A stretch of DNA of 64,000 bases from JBBDJB01 sp040880125 (GTDB lineage Bacteria > Planctomycetota > Planctomycetia > Pirellulales > JBBDJB01): contig JBBDJB010000003.1 of the NCBI GenBank assembly GCA_040880125.1, forward strand, positions 146,610 to 210,609, read 5' to 3'. The notes beneath the pieces are model-generated. The model worked only from the letters and a program-made list of their open reading frames with translations. It ran no database searches and had not been told where the DNA came from. A program made the position numbers and the translations under genes. Positions 42,906 through 52,485 of the stretch are shown here, piece by piece. Position 1 is the first letter of the stretch, and each line of letters starts with the position of its first letter.

Positions 42906-45900
42906 TCAATCGTCTGCCAGCTCCGCCCAGGCGAGGTCCCAGTCGCTTTCGTTTGCCGCCGGCAACTCCCCGGCTTCGCCGATTTCTTCCAGCGTGGCAA
43001 GATTTAATACGCTGTCGCCGTCCGATATCTCCGCCCAGAGTCGCTCGTCACGGATCGTAGTAAGGGCGCCGCTTGCCCGCATAGCAAGTCCTTCGTCCGA
43101 GACGTCGTCGCCGCTAGTCGATGCTGACGCCAGTGGCGACGTATCAATCGGCAGAGTTGTTTCCGTTCGCGACGGCCCGAGTGCGGCAGCGGTGGCCGAA
43201 GACGGCGCAGTGATCAGGCGCAGCGCCGAGACGAAACTGGTGGCATTCCGCCTGACGATCAGTTGATCCGCGGGCGAAACATGCCCGTCGCGATTGACGT
43301 CATAAGGATTGTCGACCGCGGCGGGGTCCAAAAAGCTCGTGGGGTTCTGCCGCGTTTGTAACTCGTCGGAGGGATCGACCGCCGCAAGGTACGGGTTGCC
43401 TCCGGTGTCGCCAATGGCGTTGCCAAAATAAAATATGTCCGGCGAAGTCAGGCCGGTTCTTGTGGTGGGCAGCACAACCACGCGCAACCATTGCTTTTCG
43501 ATGGCATTGTCCGGCCAAACCAATGTGACTCGGTGTGCTCCGGCCGTGCCCGCTCCGGCTCGAACCGTGATTTGCGAGGGAGCGGGGGCCGTGCTCCACA
43601 GCGACGGGTCTTCGCTGTTGCCGACGGTAAGCAGGAAGTCCGACGCCGTTGGCGTCCCCGCCAGCCCTGCGATATCGATCATTACACCGTTAATTCCGCG
43701 GACGTAGCTGGTGTAATTGGCGAAGGTCGCCGTCTGCCCGGGCAAGAGCGCGCGTTTGTCGAATGCCACGGCCGCGTCGTCCGCCGCACCGGCCGCCAGG
43801 TTTTGGCCGTCGAAGCTGGAATTGTTGTAAAAGATGTGCCGCCCCATCACATAGGGCACGGATACCACCTTCAACGTCAGGCCGGCGTCATCGACCACCG
43901 GTTGCAACCACTTTCCATTGCCAAGGTCGAAGCCGACAAACGCATCGAACTGCCCCCGCGCCGACCCGAACGCCATGATTCGGGCAGAGTGGCCCACCGG
44001 AAGCGCACTGTTGGCAACAACTTCGATCGTGCCTCCCAGTTCAACATGGCCGGAAATGTTAAAGAGGTCGTAGCCAAATCCGGCGATCGACCCGTTGTAC
44101 TGCACGACCAGGCGCGAAGTCGGCTCGAAAATTACCTCCTCGCCCAGATTCGCCACATCCATTTCACTGCTGGGATCAAAGCGGCCAGCGAAGCGGACTC
44201 GCCCAGAAAAGGCCCCCGTCCCATTGACGTCGCCGACGAAGCGAAGCCCACCGTTGGATGGTCCATCGTCGGACGGCCCTGTTCCGATGGCGGTGCCATG
44301 CAAGCTGGCGGCACCATTGACCGTCCCCCAACCCGAAAGTGTGTTTCCCGACATCACGGCCAAGCCGCTGGGGGCATGAAGCGTTCCTTCACCGTGGTCG
44401 TCCCCCAGGACGGTATTCGCGCCCAGCACTGCCACGATACGGTCATGAAGCGTAACTGCGTGGCTCGCGGCGTCCAACGTGCCGGAGCTGACAAAGCCGT
44501 TGAATAGTGCCGCGTCGCCCAATTCCAAATCACCGGTGGCGCGAATGAGAGAGCCGGCCGCCGCTGCAATTCGCGCTTCCACCACTCCATGACCCTGCAG
44601 GATGCTGCCGGCATCAACGTATAATCCTCCCGGTGCGCGGACGTGGCCTCCACTGAAGGTTGTCAGCGGCCCCAGTTCCGCGAGTCCAATCGAAAGGATG
44701 ATCGCATCATCGCCGCCTAGTTCCAACGGCTCGGTCCGCTGCACACTTCCACCGCCGGGCAGCAGTGCGCCATGCGAGACAAACTCTCCGCGGAGGATGC
44801 CGTATCCGGAAATCGCGTTGGTACCCAGGGCAAACCGATCCGCCGTGACGGTGCCTCCGTCCAGTTGCAGCAAGCCGCCGGTCCCCTCCATTACCAGTGA
44901 GCCGGGCAGCGTCAAACTTGAGTTGTTGAAGTCCACCACGTCGCTGCCTGGCCCTAACGCAAAGGAAAGATCGACCAGGCCGGCCGGTAAGGTCGACGCC
45001 ATGTAATAGATGGTGTCCGCGTCGGCGCCGGTCTGGTCGTTCGTGCCCGTATCCATCCGCACCTCGGCAACATCGGTTAACAGCACGGCCGGCAGCGCCA
45101 AGCCTCCCGAGGCGCCGGTTATCCGCTGGCCAACCATTCCCCGTACCAGAGTGCCCATAGTGAGCAACAGGTCGCTGCCCCCGGGCGTCGTGTACGTGAG
45201 AGACTCCATGCCGGACAGCTCAATGGTGGGCAAGCCGCCGAAAGATATGGCCGTCGACGCTGCGCCGCCGGTAGCCGTGATTTGTCCCAGCCCTCCCCCA
45301 GCGGTGCTGGGCACGATCCGAACGTCCGTCGTCGCCGCACCGATCACCGCCAGCCTGTCCTGAATCTGCTGCGCGTTCAGCAGGTGAATGCCGCCCCGCA
45401 GCGCAAAGAATCCACCCGCCGAAAAGTCGACTGTCAGTCGGTCGGAGTGAGCCGCGCTGGCGTGAAACTCCCACGGCACGATTGCCAATGGCGGAACAAT
45501 TAGGTCGTACAGAGTATTTCCGCTTGCATCGTCGACCAGTTCCACGTGCCCGCCGTTGCGTCGGAGCGTAATGTTCCGCCCACTCGAAGTCGTGGCCATG
45601 TCCCACACGACGCGCTCAGTGGCCACGAAAGGCCCGGAGCTGGCACTCGCCACGTTGACTGCAAGCGGCCCGTCAGTGCCTGCATATTCACCTCGGCTGG
45701 AGATGGTGCCGCTGGGGAGGTGCGTCACGCGGAGCGCCATCGCGGTGGACTGGGCGGCCATGGGCGATAGTTCTACGACGACAAAGAAGCTCGCGATATC
45801 GCCGGGCGACACCCGCAGATTGGCCACTCCGCCGGGCAGATCGAGCTGCTGAGCCCCGTCGATTAGCGAGAGCGTATCGAGAGTCGTCACCAACGGGTCG

Positions 45901-48383
45901 GGGCCATCAAACCGGCCGTTCCCGTCGTCGCGGTAGACGTGCACGGCACGAACCAAAAAATTGGCCGTGAAGTTGGAGATCGCCATGCCCGTCGAGGTTT
46001 CGAAGCGCAGGCCGAGAGCGGCTAACTGCGCATCCGCGTCGCCCGGTCGGCCCAGATGCGACACGTCGATCCGCAGCACGTCGTCGGCCGCTCCGGCCGG
46101 AAGCGAAGCCGGCGCGGTACCGACCGCCGTGATGACAAGCTGCGCGGCCTGACTCGGAATCCACGCCAGCGTGCCTTGTTCGGCGGCGGCGGTCACCAGA
46201 TCGGTTTCACCGCTGCGATCCAGATCGACCGCCAGCAGTGGGCCAACGCCGGTCCACTCCGCCGCGATAACTTGCCCAGCCGCGAAGCTTCCCTGCCCGT
46301 TGGTGTTCGCGTACCACACCGGGGCCCGCGAATCGTCGTGTGAAGTCACCACCAAGTCCAGGTCGCCGTCGTAGTCCAGGTCAATCGCCAGCGTTTGAGT
46401 GACGCCCGGTGCCGCGGCGCTGATCAATTGCGGAAACGCAAACGGCGAGGTTCCACCGGTATTTCGCTGCCAATAAACTCGGCCATCGGACGTGGAGGCA
46501 ATGACCAGATCGAGTCGACCGTCGCGGTTGAGATCCGCCGTTGATAGATGCCGCGGATCGGCGACGATGCTACTGACCAGGCGCGGAGCCGCGAAGCTGC
46601 TCCCGAGGTTCTCCAGCCAGTTCACTTGACGCGAAACAGTTGTCGACGAGGCCACCACCAGATCGATGTCGCCATCGACATCCACATCCGCGGCGGCGAT
46701 GGCACGGACAATCGACAGCCCGCTGGCGAGAGTCCGCCGTGGCCAAAAGCTCGCGCCGAGGTTTTCCAGCCAAACGAGACTGCCGCCCCCGCTGAAGGTC
46801 GAGATCAGGTCAAGATCGCCGTCGCGGTCCACGTCGAACGCCTCGAGCACGTCGCCCTCGAGCCCGCCGGCCACAACGCGTCGCGTTCCGAACGCACCGG
46901 CCCCCTCGTTTCGATACCACAAGACGGCCCCCTCGGACTGCGAAGCCACGACAACGTCCGGCCGCCCGTCGCGGTCGACGTCCGCGGCCAGCATGCGCGT
47001 TACGCCTCCTATCGAGCCGGCGACGGTAACGGCGGTGTCGAAATCCCCTTCGCCGTCGCGATTCGCGTACAACACGAGACGATCGTCCACCGTGGCGATC
47101 AGCAGGTCCGGATCGCCGTCGCCGTCGAAGTCATCAGAAACGGCCGCCGTAGAGTCCGGGGCCAATGCGCTGACTAGACGCGACGAACCGAAACCGGCTT
47201 CGCGGTGGATCGTGTCGTTTCGAAACCAGCCGATCGTGTCGTCGGAACTGGAAGCAGCCAGAACGTCGAGGTCTCCGTCCCGGTCGAGGTCCGCAGCGTA
47301 TACCGCTTGCGCCCCATTGCTGCTGTTGCTGATGATGTGCCGCGAACTGAAATTTCCCTGTCCGTCGACGTTCTCAAACCATCCGACCGTGCCGTCGGAT
47401 TCCGACGCGGCCACCACATCCAGATCGCCATCGCTGTCCAGATCGACCACTCGCACCGAGCGCGGCTCGACATCGCTCGACAAAAGCAGTCGCGGCATGC
47501 TGAACGTGCCGGCACCGTCGAGGTTTTCATACCACGAAATCGTGCCGTCCGCCAGCGAAGCGGCCGCGACGTCGATGTCGCCGTCGCCATCCAGATCTCC
47601 CGTCGCCACGGAGACGGCGCTCTGGATTGCGCTGTCGACCGACTGCGAAGGGCCGAACGTTCCGCGAGCGTCGGTGTTCTCATGCCATCCAATGTGGTTG
47701 ACGGCGGCATAGATAACATCCAGGTCGCCGTCGCCATCGACATCGTCGGCCACGACCGCCGAAGCACCGTCGGCCGAAGTTGTGAGTTGCCGCTTGGGGC
47801 CGAAGGTGCCCTGCCCGTCGACGTTCTCGAACCAGGCCACCGTGTCATCTAACAGCGACGCGGCAATAACGTCCAAGTCGCTATCGCCGTCCAGGTCGGC
47901 CGCCACAACCGAGTTGGCGCCGATGCTTGTGGCGCTGATGATGCGTCGCGGACCGAACTGCCCCTGGCCGTCCGCGTTCTCGTACCAGGCGACCGTGCTG
48001 TTACCGATTGACGTGGTCAACACATCCAAATCACCGTCGCGGTCCAGGTCCGCGGCAAAGACACTTGTCGCGGCCAGTGCGGTACCGGTGACCAGGTGCG
48101 TCGCTACAAAGCCGCCGGCGCCGTCGTTCTCGTACCAGGCGACCCTGTTATCGCTGATCGATGCGGATAAGACATCAGGATCGCCATCGCCGTCGAAGTC
48201 GCCCGCCACCACCGCTGTTGCACCGTCGGCTCCGGTGGTGATCGCCGGCATTGCGGAAAAGGGCATCGCCGACAGGACCAGACGCGACTCAAGCGTCTCG
48301 ATCGACGGATGAAACCAGCGATGGGCGCCCAGCGGCGCGCGGGGAATCCGCCGCCGCCGACGACACAAAAGCGCCAACGACAT
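42906..48383 (-). CDS. Giant LEPR-XLL surface protein with VCBS repeats and dockerin-like tail
   Basis: An 1825-residue secreted protein. The N-terminus has a basic stretch (RRRRRIPRA) and the planctomycete LEPR-XLL export-type motif (SIETLESRLVLSA). About residues 57-755 form 14 VCBS/FG-GAP repeats of about 48-50 residues, each with a calcium-type loop (GDFDGDGDPDVL, ADLDRDGDLDVL and so on) and a WYEN strand, likely folding as beta-propellers. A middle Ig-like segment (about 755-930) carries DDGNGRFDGPDPLV. A Gly-rich beta-helical part (about 1200-1500) resembles autotransporter passengers. The C-terminus has a dockerin-like Ca2+ loop (YDVNRDGHVSPADQLIVRRN). It probably sits on the cell surface. 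It converges with tpsA but shares no sequence with it. Confidence 0.9.
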   Translation of the reverse strand: MSLALLCRRRRRIPRAPLGAHRWFHPSIETLESRLVLSAMPFSAMPAITTGADGATAVVAGDFDGDGDPDVLSASISDNRVAWYENDGAGGFVATHLVTGTALAATSVFAADLDRDGDLDVLTTSIGNSTVAWYENADGQGQFGPRRIISATSIGANSVVAADLDGDSDLDVIAASLLDDTVAWFENVDGQGTFGPKRQLTTSADGASAVVADDVDGDGDLDVIYAAVNHIGWHENTDARGTFGPSQSVDSAIQSAVSVATGDLDGDGDIDVAAASLADGTISWYENLDGAGTFSMPRLLLSSDVEPRSVRVVDLDSDGDLDVVAASESDGTVGWFENVDGQGNFSSRHIISNSSNGAQAVYAADLDRDGDLDVLAASSSDDTIGWFRNDTIHREAGFGSSRLVSALAPDSTAAVSDDFDGDGDPDLLIATVDDRLVLYANRDGEGDFDTAVTVAGSIGGVTRMLAADVDRDGRPDVVVASQSEGAVLWYRNEGAGAFGTRRVVAGGLEGDVLEAFDVDRDGDLDLISTFSGGGSLVWLENLGASFWPRRTLASGLSIVRAIAAADVDVDGDIDLVVASSTTVSRQVNWLENLGSSFAAPRLVSSIVADPRHLSTADLNRDGRLDLVIASTSDGRVYWQRNTGGTSPFAFPQLISAAAPGVTQTLAIDLDYDGDLDLVVTSHDDSRAPVWYANTNGQGSFAAGQVIAAEWTGVGPLLAVDLDRSGETDLVTAAAEQGTLAWIPSQAAQLVITAVGTAPASLPAGAADDVLRIDVSHLGRPGDADAQLAALGLRFETSTGMAISNFTANFLVRAVHVYRDDGNGRFDGPDPLVTTLDTLSLIDGAQQLDLPGGVANLRVSPGDIASFFVVVELSPMAAQSTAMALRVTHLPSGTISSRGEYAGTDGPLAVNVASASSGPFVATERVVWDMATTSSGRNITLRRNGGHVELVDDASGNTLYDLIVPPLAIVPWEFHASAAHSDRLTVDFSAGGFFALRGGIHLLNAQQIQDRLAVIGAATTDVRIVPSTAGGGLGQITATGGAASTAISFGGLPTIELSGMESLTYTTPGGSDLLLTMGTLVRGMVGQRITGASGGLALPAVLLTDVAEVRMDTGTNDQTGADADTIYYMASTLPAGLVDLSFALGPGSDVVDFNNSSLTLPGSLVMEGTGGLLQLDGGTVTADRFALGTNAISGYGILRGEFVSHGALLPGGGSVQRTEPLELGGDDAIILSIGLAELGPLTTFSGGHVRAPGGLYVDAGSILQGHGVVEARIAAAAGSLIRATGDLELGDAALFNGFVSSGTLDAASHAVTLHDRIVAVLGANTVLGDDHGEGTLHAPSGLAVMSGNTLSGWGTVNGAASLHGTAIGTGPSDDGPSNGGLRFVGDVNGTGAFSGRVRFAGRFDPSSEMDVANLGEEVIFEPTSRLVVQYNGSIAGFGYDLFNISGHVELGGTIEVVANSALPVGHSARIMAFGSARGQFDAFVGFDLGNGKWLQPVVDDAGLTLKVVSVPYVMGRHIFYNNSSFDGQNLAAGAADDAAVAFDKRALLPGQTATFANYTSYVRGINGVMIDIAGLAGTPTASDFLLTVGNSEDPSLWSTAPAPSQITVRAGAGTAGAHRVTLVWPDNAIEKQWLRVVVLPTTRTGLTSPDIFYFGNAIGDTGGNPYLAAVDPSDELQTRQNPTSFLDPAAVDNPYDVNRDGHVSPADQLIVRRNATSFVSALRLITAPSSATAAALGPSRTETTLPIDTSPLASASTSGDDVSDEGLAMRASGALTTIRDERLWAEISDGDSVLNLATLEEIGEAGELPAANESDWDLAWAELADD
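46130..48215 (-). repeat. In-gene VCBS/FG-GAP repeat array, 14 units
   Basis: Fourteen units of about 145-156 bp encode the pattern DxDxDGxxDxxxAS followed by W(Y/F)EN. They have diverged at DNA level. This is the repeat region of the giant protein. Confidence 0.8.
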
Positions 48384-48759
48384 GAAACGTGTCTCGGACG
48401 TGCATCAAGGTTGTTTTTTGGCATCCAAGCGTGACGCTGACGCTCGGATGCCCGCCGGGCTGTTTTCCGCTGGAGGCACATGGCAGCGTGCAGTGCCCGG
48501 TAATGAGCGCCGCGATCCTTGCGAACCAGCGATCGCCGGTCCCGCCGCGCAGTTTCGGTATCCCATCGCGAGTGCACCGCCCGCGCAGCTCGCCCAGCAC
48601 CGCGTCCCCATCGTAGCTGGCCACTGAGGGCACAGCAACGAAAAAGGCTGGCGCCACGCGACTTAGCCCAAACGCCGAGCTTGAAATCCCCCTCGCCGGT
48701 GACATCCGCGGCCGCCGCCGAATCAGGCCGACTTAGCTCCACGCGCGCGGCAAATCCGC
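48384..48759. other. Intergenic region upstream of the giant gene
   Basis: About 375 bp. No ORF with a family signature, no clear promoter and no dispersed repeat was recognised. It should contain the promoter of the 5.5 kb gene on the minus strand. Confidence 0.45.
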
Positions 48760-49197
48760 TTACGCCTCGGGCCGGGCATCCTGGGGCACGGTAAAAGTGG
48801 CGGCTCCGCCGAAGCTGATGACCACCGCTACGAAGCCGCCGCGCGGCGGCGGTTGCGCGAACGTGCCCCGCAAGTACGGAAAGGAAGCCGGTATCTCCCG
48901 GCGGCACTCCCGGAAGGAAACCGCCCGGGCCAGCGCAGTCGTCGTGTCTGGCGTATCGCTCTCACCCGCCTGCGCGGCAATGGCCGCTTCGACCGCCTCC
49001 TCTCCGACCCACTGTATGGCAATTTGTTGGCCGATTTGGTCTTCGCAATCGACGAGGAGCACCACCGGTTCGACGACGCCCGCCCGGATGGCGTCGTCGT
49101 ACGTCTCGAACACCAGCGGCAAGCTGGACTCAATCAGCTCCTCACGGCCGAGCATGTCCTGCTCAGGGTCGCCTGTACTGCCGCCGGTCGGTTCCAT
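48760..49197 (-). CDS. Hypothetical protein, acidic
   Basis: A 145-residue protein from ATG 49197; the frame is open to 49533, but that extension is basic and Cys/Arg-rich and looks non-coding. The sequence is acidic in the first half (EQDMLGREELIESSLPLVFE, VLLVDCEDQIGQQIAIQWVG), ending in a beta-rich part (GFVAVVISFGGAATFTVP). No signal peptide or known motif is seen. It starts 146 bp downstream of the HEAT-repeat gene on the same strand. Function unknown. Confidence 0.6.
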   Translation of the reverse strand: MEPTGGSTGDPEQDMLGREELIESSLPLVFETYDDAIRAGVVEPVVLLVDCEDQIGQQIAIQWVGEEAVEAAIAAQAGESDTPDTTTALARAVSFRECRREIPASFPYLRGTFAQPPPRGGFVAVVISFGGAATFTVPQDARPEA

Positions 49198-49342
49198 GGT
49201 GGTGGGCTCCGTTTGAAAACACAGTAGCCGAAGTCGCAAGGCATCCGTGTAAGCTGATCGTGGAAATACTGCGAACTCCACTACGGTCCATGTCACAGCT
49301 CCGAGAGTCTTTGCAAAGAGCAAAGTCCTCGATGGCGTTGCA

Positions 49343-49828
49343 TCACCCACCGATTCGATCAACTGCCGATCGCGCCAACCGCGCGAGCCGGGGCTGCTTT
49401 TCCTGGGACACCGCCTGCAGTGCCGGCAGCACCTCACGCGCAGGCGGACCGATGCGGCCCAGTGCCCAGCAGGCCCGCTCTCGGACCGATTGCGGACGTT
49501 GTTTGCCCAATGCCGCCGCCAGTTCGCCCACAAAACTCCCGTCCGCCAGACGCCCCAACAGTGTCGCTGCCCAGTAGGCGACGTCCGCTTGCTCGGACGT
49601 CAGCAACAGCGCGAGCGCCGGTCCATCCTCGAGCGCGGGCGGGCCTAGTTCCTCCAGGGCCGCCGTCGCCCACTGACGTACTTGTTCGTCTGGATCGCCC
49701 GCCGCCCGCACTAGGGGTACCGCGGCCCCCCGCGCTTCGTCCCCCACCCTGGCGAGCCGCTCGGCCGCATCCGCGCGTCGGCCCGAGTCGCCGTCCGAAA
49801 GTGCATCGATCCACGTCGAGATGTCCAT
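49343..49828 (-). CDS. HEAT-repeat protein
   Basis: A 161-residue all-helical protein made of about four HEAT/PBS-lyase-type repeats (RADAAERLARVGDEARGAAV, VRQWATAALEELGPPAL, VAYWAATLLGRLADGSF, VRERACWALGRIGPPAREVL). Such repeats mediate protein-protein contact. No catalytic motif is present. A TATAAT lies only about 10 bp before the ATG at 49828, so the mRNA may be leaderless. Confidence 0.8.
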   Translation of the reverse strand: MDISTWIDALSDGDSGRRADAAERLARVGDEARGAAVPLVRAAGDPDEQVRQWATAALEELGPPALEDGPALALLLTSEQADVAYWAATLLGRLADGSFVGELAAALGKQRPQSVRERACWALGRIGPPAREVLPALQAVSQEKQPRLARLARSAVDRIGG

Positions 49829-49838
49829 GATGGCCTCG

Positions 49839-49868
49839 ATTATAGAAAAACGCCTTTCGAGTGCCCAA
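49839..49868 (-). promoter_or_regulatory. Promoter for HEAT gene, possibly leaderless transcript
   Basis: Minus-strand TATAAT (49839-49844) with a weak TTGGGC (49863-49868) 18 bp upstream. The distance to the ATG at 49828 predicts a leader of about 0-5 nt. Confidence 0.4.
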
Positions 49869-49922
49869 TCGTGAGTTCACGGCGACTTCTCCAGCCGGCA
49901 CTTCGCCTGCCACCTGCGCCGT

Positions 49923-49952
49923 TTGACGAAGCCGTGCGTTTCTTTCCATAAT
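49923..49952 (+). promoter_or_regulatory. Promoter for the heme-motif/LRR gene
   Basis: TTGACG (49923-49928), an 18 bp spacer and CATAAT (49947-49952), both five of six to consensus. The leader to the ATG at 50082 would be about 120 nt. Confidence 0.55.
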
Positions 49953-50081
49953 AGAGGCACCCCAGCTTCCCACCTACGGCACGATCGACTTCGTGCGCTC
50001 CCGGTTCAAGCATCGCCTCCTGCGTGCTCCCGGGTGGAACGGAACACCTGAGCGAACCAAGGTTCATCTGGAGAGATTCCC

Positions 50082-51119
50082 ATGCAGACCGTGCGTCGAC
50101 TCCTTTTTGCAATTTGCCTCGCGGTGACCGCTTTACTGTTGCTCCCCCGAGTTGGCGCGGCCATGCCGCCATTTTTGGAGCAGTTCCAGCTCAAGTACGC
50201 GAATCCGGAGTCGGAGGACGCCCAGATCAAGGCGTTCGCGGAACTGGTTGCCGACACCGAAACGGGCAAGTGCTGGGTCTGCCACGTCAAAGGCAAGCCC
50301 AAGACCGAGCGGAATCGCTACGGGGCCGCGCTCTCCACGCTGCTGGACAAGAAGAATTACACGCTCGCCCGGCTGCGCGCTGAGCCGGAAAAGGTAAGCG
50401 CCGAGATCGTCGGCGCGCTGGAGTTGGTGGCGGCGTGGAGCTCCGCCCCGGACGCGGAGGAATCGCCCACCTTCGGCGAACTGCTCGCCAAGGGGACGAA
50501 GCCGGGCGGCGACGGTGAGCCAGCCACCTCCGATGCGTTTCTCGAGCTGGCCGACTCTGCCGGCAGCGGCGGAACGCCCGCTTCCGCCAGCGACCAAGCC
50601 GCCACCACCGAGACACCCGAAGTGCCTGAGGTAGCTCAGCAAGCGCCTGTCGATCCGGCCGCCGAGCAAGCCGCCATCGCTAAGCTTGAAGAGATCGGCG
50701 GCACCGTACGCGCCGTCGCCCAGAACGACGACTCCAAGGACGTCGACTTCCACCTCAGCGGAACCCCGCTAAACGACGAGACGCTGGCGGCGATCAAGTC
50801 CGTCGGCAAGGTGGTGAACCTGAACCTCAAGGACACCCAAATCACCGACGCCGGGCTCACGCACTTGACCGATTTGAAAAGCCTGCGGCGGCTCCACCTG
50901 GAGCGGACCAAGGTCGGCGACGCAGGACTGACCCATCTGACGGGATTGTCCAACATCGAGTACTTGAATCTCTACGGCACCGAAGTAACCGACGCCGGGC
51001 TCGAACATCTCACTGGCCTGCCGAACTTGCGAAAGGTATATCTGTGGCAGTCGCAGGTCACTGATGAAGGCGTCGCGAAGCTGCAAGAGACCCTGCCGAA
51101 TCTGACGATCGTCCGCTAG
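50082..51119 (+). CDS. Secreted protein with heme-type CxxCH motif and leucine-rich repeats
   Basis: A 345-residue exported protein: signal peptide LLFAICLAVTALLLLPRVGA, then a short cytochrome-like part with CWVCHVKGKPKTERNRYG (a CxxCH motif at about residue 66), a low-complexity Ala/Ser/Pro-rich linker (about 130-200), and a C-terminal leucine-rich repeat domain of about five repeats (VVNLNLKDTQITDAGLTHL, RLHLERTKVGDAGLTHLTGL, EYLNLYGTEVTDAGLEHL). One heme could attach at CWVCH. No partner oxidase is nearby. The LRR part resembles planctomycete cytosolic and secreted LRRs of the 'TDAGL' type. The combined role is unknown. Confidence 0.8.
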   Translation: MQTVRRLLFAICLAVTALLLLPRVGAAMPPFLEQFQLKYANPESEDAQIKAFAELVADTETGKCWVCHVKGKPKTERNRYGAALSTLLDKKNYTLARLRAEPEKVSAEIVGALELVAAWSSAPDAEESPTFGELLAKGTKPGGDGEPATSDAFLELADSAGSGGTPASASDQAATTETPEVPEVAQQAPVDPAAEQAAIAKLEEIGGTVRAVAQNDDSKDVDFHLSGTPLNDETLAAIKSVGKVVNLNLKDTQITDAGLTHLTDLKSLRRLHLERTKVGDAGLTHLTGLSNIEYLNLYGTEVTDAGLEHLTGLPNLRKVYLWQSQVTDEGVAKLQETLPNLTIVR

Positions 51120-51147
51120 CAAATTGCCTGCGGCACGAATGGCTCAT

Positions 51148-51174
51148 GGTGGCACAGACATTCCTGTCTGTGCC
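51148..51174 (+). repeat. Dispersed palindrome (GGCACAGACA family), copy 1
   Basis: GGT, then perfect arms GGCACAGACA (51151-51160) and TGTCTGTGCC (51165-51174) around loop TTCC. It lies between two convergent genes and has no T-tract after it. Related copies are at 53317-53343 and 56341-56366. Confidence 0.7.
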
Positions 51175-51306
51175 AAAACTCTTCTCTCGTCTGTGAAGAG
51201 GCCGGTCGAGGGCTGGAGGCGCGCAGGCAGTGCGACTTCATCGCGCCTGAAATCAAAAGCGCTCGAAGGTAAGCGTCCACGCCCGAAAAGAACTCCACCC
51301 CCCGGG

Positions 51307-52383
51307 TCAGTTCTGCTGCGGACCGTTGGTCGCGTCGATGTTCAGGTTCCGCCGCAGATACGTCGCTCGCTCGATATTGCGGTCGGCCGTATCCAACTCG
51401 AAACCGCGTATCTTTTGCAGATGCGCCGGCTGCGTGTGGATGAACAACTTGTTCACCGTGGGGATCTCGACATCGTTGATCAGCCCCAGGTTGACGCCCA
51501 TCCGCACGCTCGACAGCAGGTGCATCGTCTCTTCGGAGCTGATCGTCTGGGCGGTGCGCAGGATGCCATAGGCGCGGCTGACCCGGTCGTGCAACGTCTG
51601 GTGGCTTTCCCGCACGAGAAAGTCCCGGGCTTGCCGTTCGTAATCGATCATCACCGGCACGACGTCATTGACCTGCTTGATCAGGTCGGTCTCGCTACGG
51701 CCCAGCGTGATCTGGTTGCTGATCTGATAGAAGTCTCCCATTGCCTGCGACCCTTCGCCGTACAACCCCCGGACCGCCAGGCTGATCTTTTGCAAGCTGC
51801 GGAACACCTTGTCAATCTGCCGCGTGATCACCAGCGCCGGCAAGTGCAGCATCACGCTCACCCGCAAGCCCGTGCCCACGTTCGTCGGGCAGGCCGTCAG
51901 ATAGCCCAGCCGATCGCTGAAGGCGTAGGTCGCCCGCTGTTCGATGGAATCGTCCAGCTCGTTGATCCGCTCCCAGGCCGCGTCGAGCGAAAGTCCGCTC
52001 CGCATCACCTGAATCCGCAGATGATCCTCCTCGTTGATCATCACGCTGAACTGCTCGTCGCGGTCGATGGCCACGCCCCGGGCACCCTGACTCTCGGCGT
52101 GTTCCCGGCTGATGAGTTGCCGCTCGACGAGGAACTGCCGGTCGACGCCGCCCAGTTCGCTGACGTTGAAGTACATCAGGCGGTCCGAATCGGCCACCGC
52201 GGAGATCTGCTCTCGCAGAATCTTCTCGATCTCCACACGGTCGCTGTCGGTGGCGCGGGTGATGAAAGGGAAGTCGGCGAGGTTACGGGCCAGTCGGATG
52301 CGGCTGCTGATGACAATATCCGACTCGGGCCCGGCACCACGGAGCCACTCGCCGCTGCTTCGCGCTAGATCTTCAAGTTCCAC
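51307..52383 (-). CDS. mcsB: Protein-arginine kinase McsB
   Basis: About 358 residues from a GTG at 52383, where the product aligns with the usual start (EWLRGAGPESDIVISSRIRL). It is a phosphagen-kinase-fold enzyme that phosphorylates arginines in proteins. IVISSRIRLARNL gives nucleotide-binding arginines, and TACPTNVGTGLRVSVMLHLP carries the conserved Cys loop of the catalytic domain. The frame continues upstream to 52464 but is unlike the family there. mcsA lies just upstream. In Firmicutes McsB marks clients for ClpCP, and CtsR and ClpC are encoded alongside; here neither is next to the pair. Confidence 0.93.
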   Translation of the reverse strand: MELEDLARSSGEWLRGAGPESDIVISSRIRLARNLADFPFITRATDSDRVEIEKILREQISAVADSDRLMYFNVSELGGVDRQFLVERQLISREHAESQGARGVAIDRDEQFSVMINEEDHLRIQVMRSGLSLDAAWERINELDDSIEQRATYAFSDRLGYLTACPTNVGTGLRVSVMLHLPALVITRQIDKVFRSLQKISLAVRGLYGEGSQAMGDFYQISNQITLGRSETDLIKQVNDVVPVMIDYERQARDFLVRESHQTLHDRVSRAYGILRTAQTISSEETMHLLSSVRMGVNLGLINDVEIPTVNKLFIHTQPAHLQKIRGFELDTADRNIERATYLRRNLNIDATNGPQQN

Positions 52384-52485
52384 GAGTCGCACACTTGGAT
52401 GTAGGATAAGACGATAACGGCTCTCGCTACTACTTCTGCCCGACGTAATCTGCCGCGGTGGCACAGCTTGGTGGACCTGGCCGTC

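Noticed and set aside
46130..48215. Repeat array in the giant gene considered as DNA satellite
   Set aside because: It is a protein-level VCBS repeat with diverged codons.
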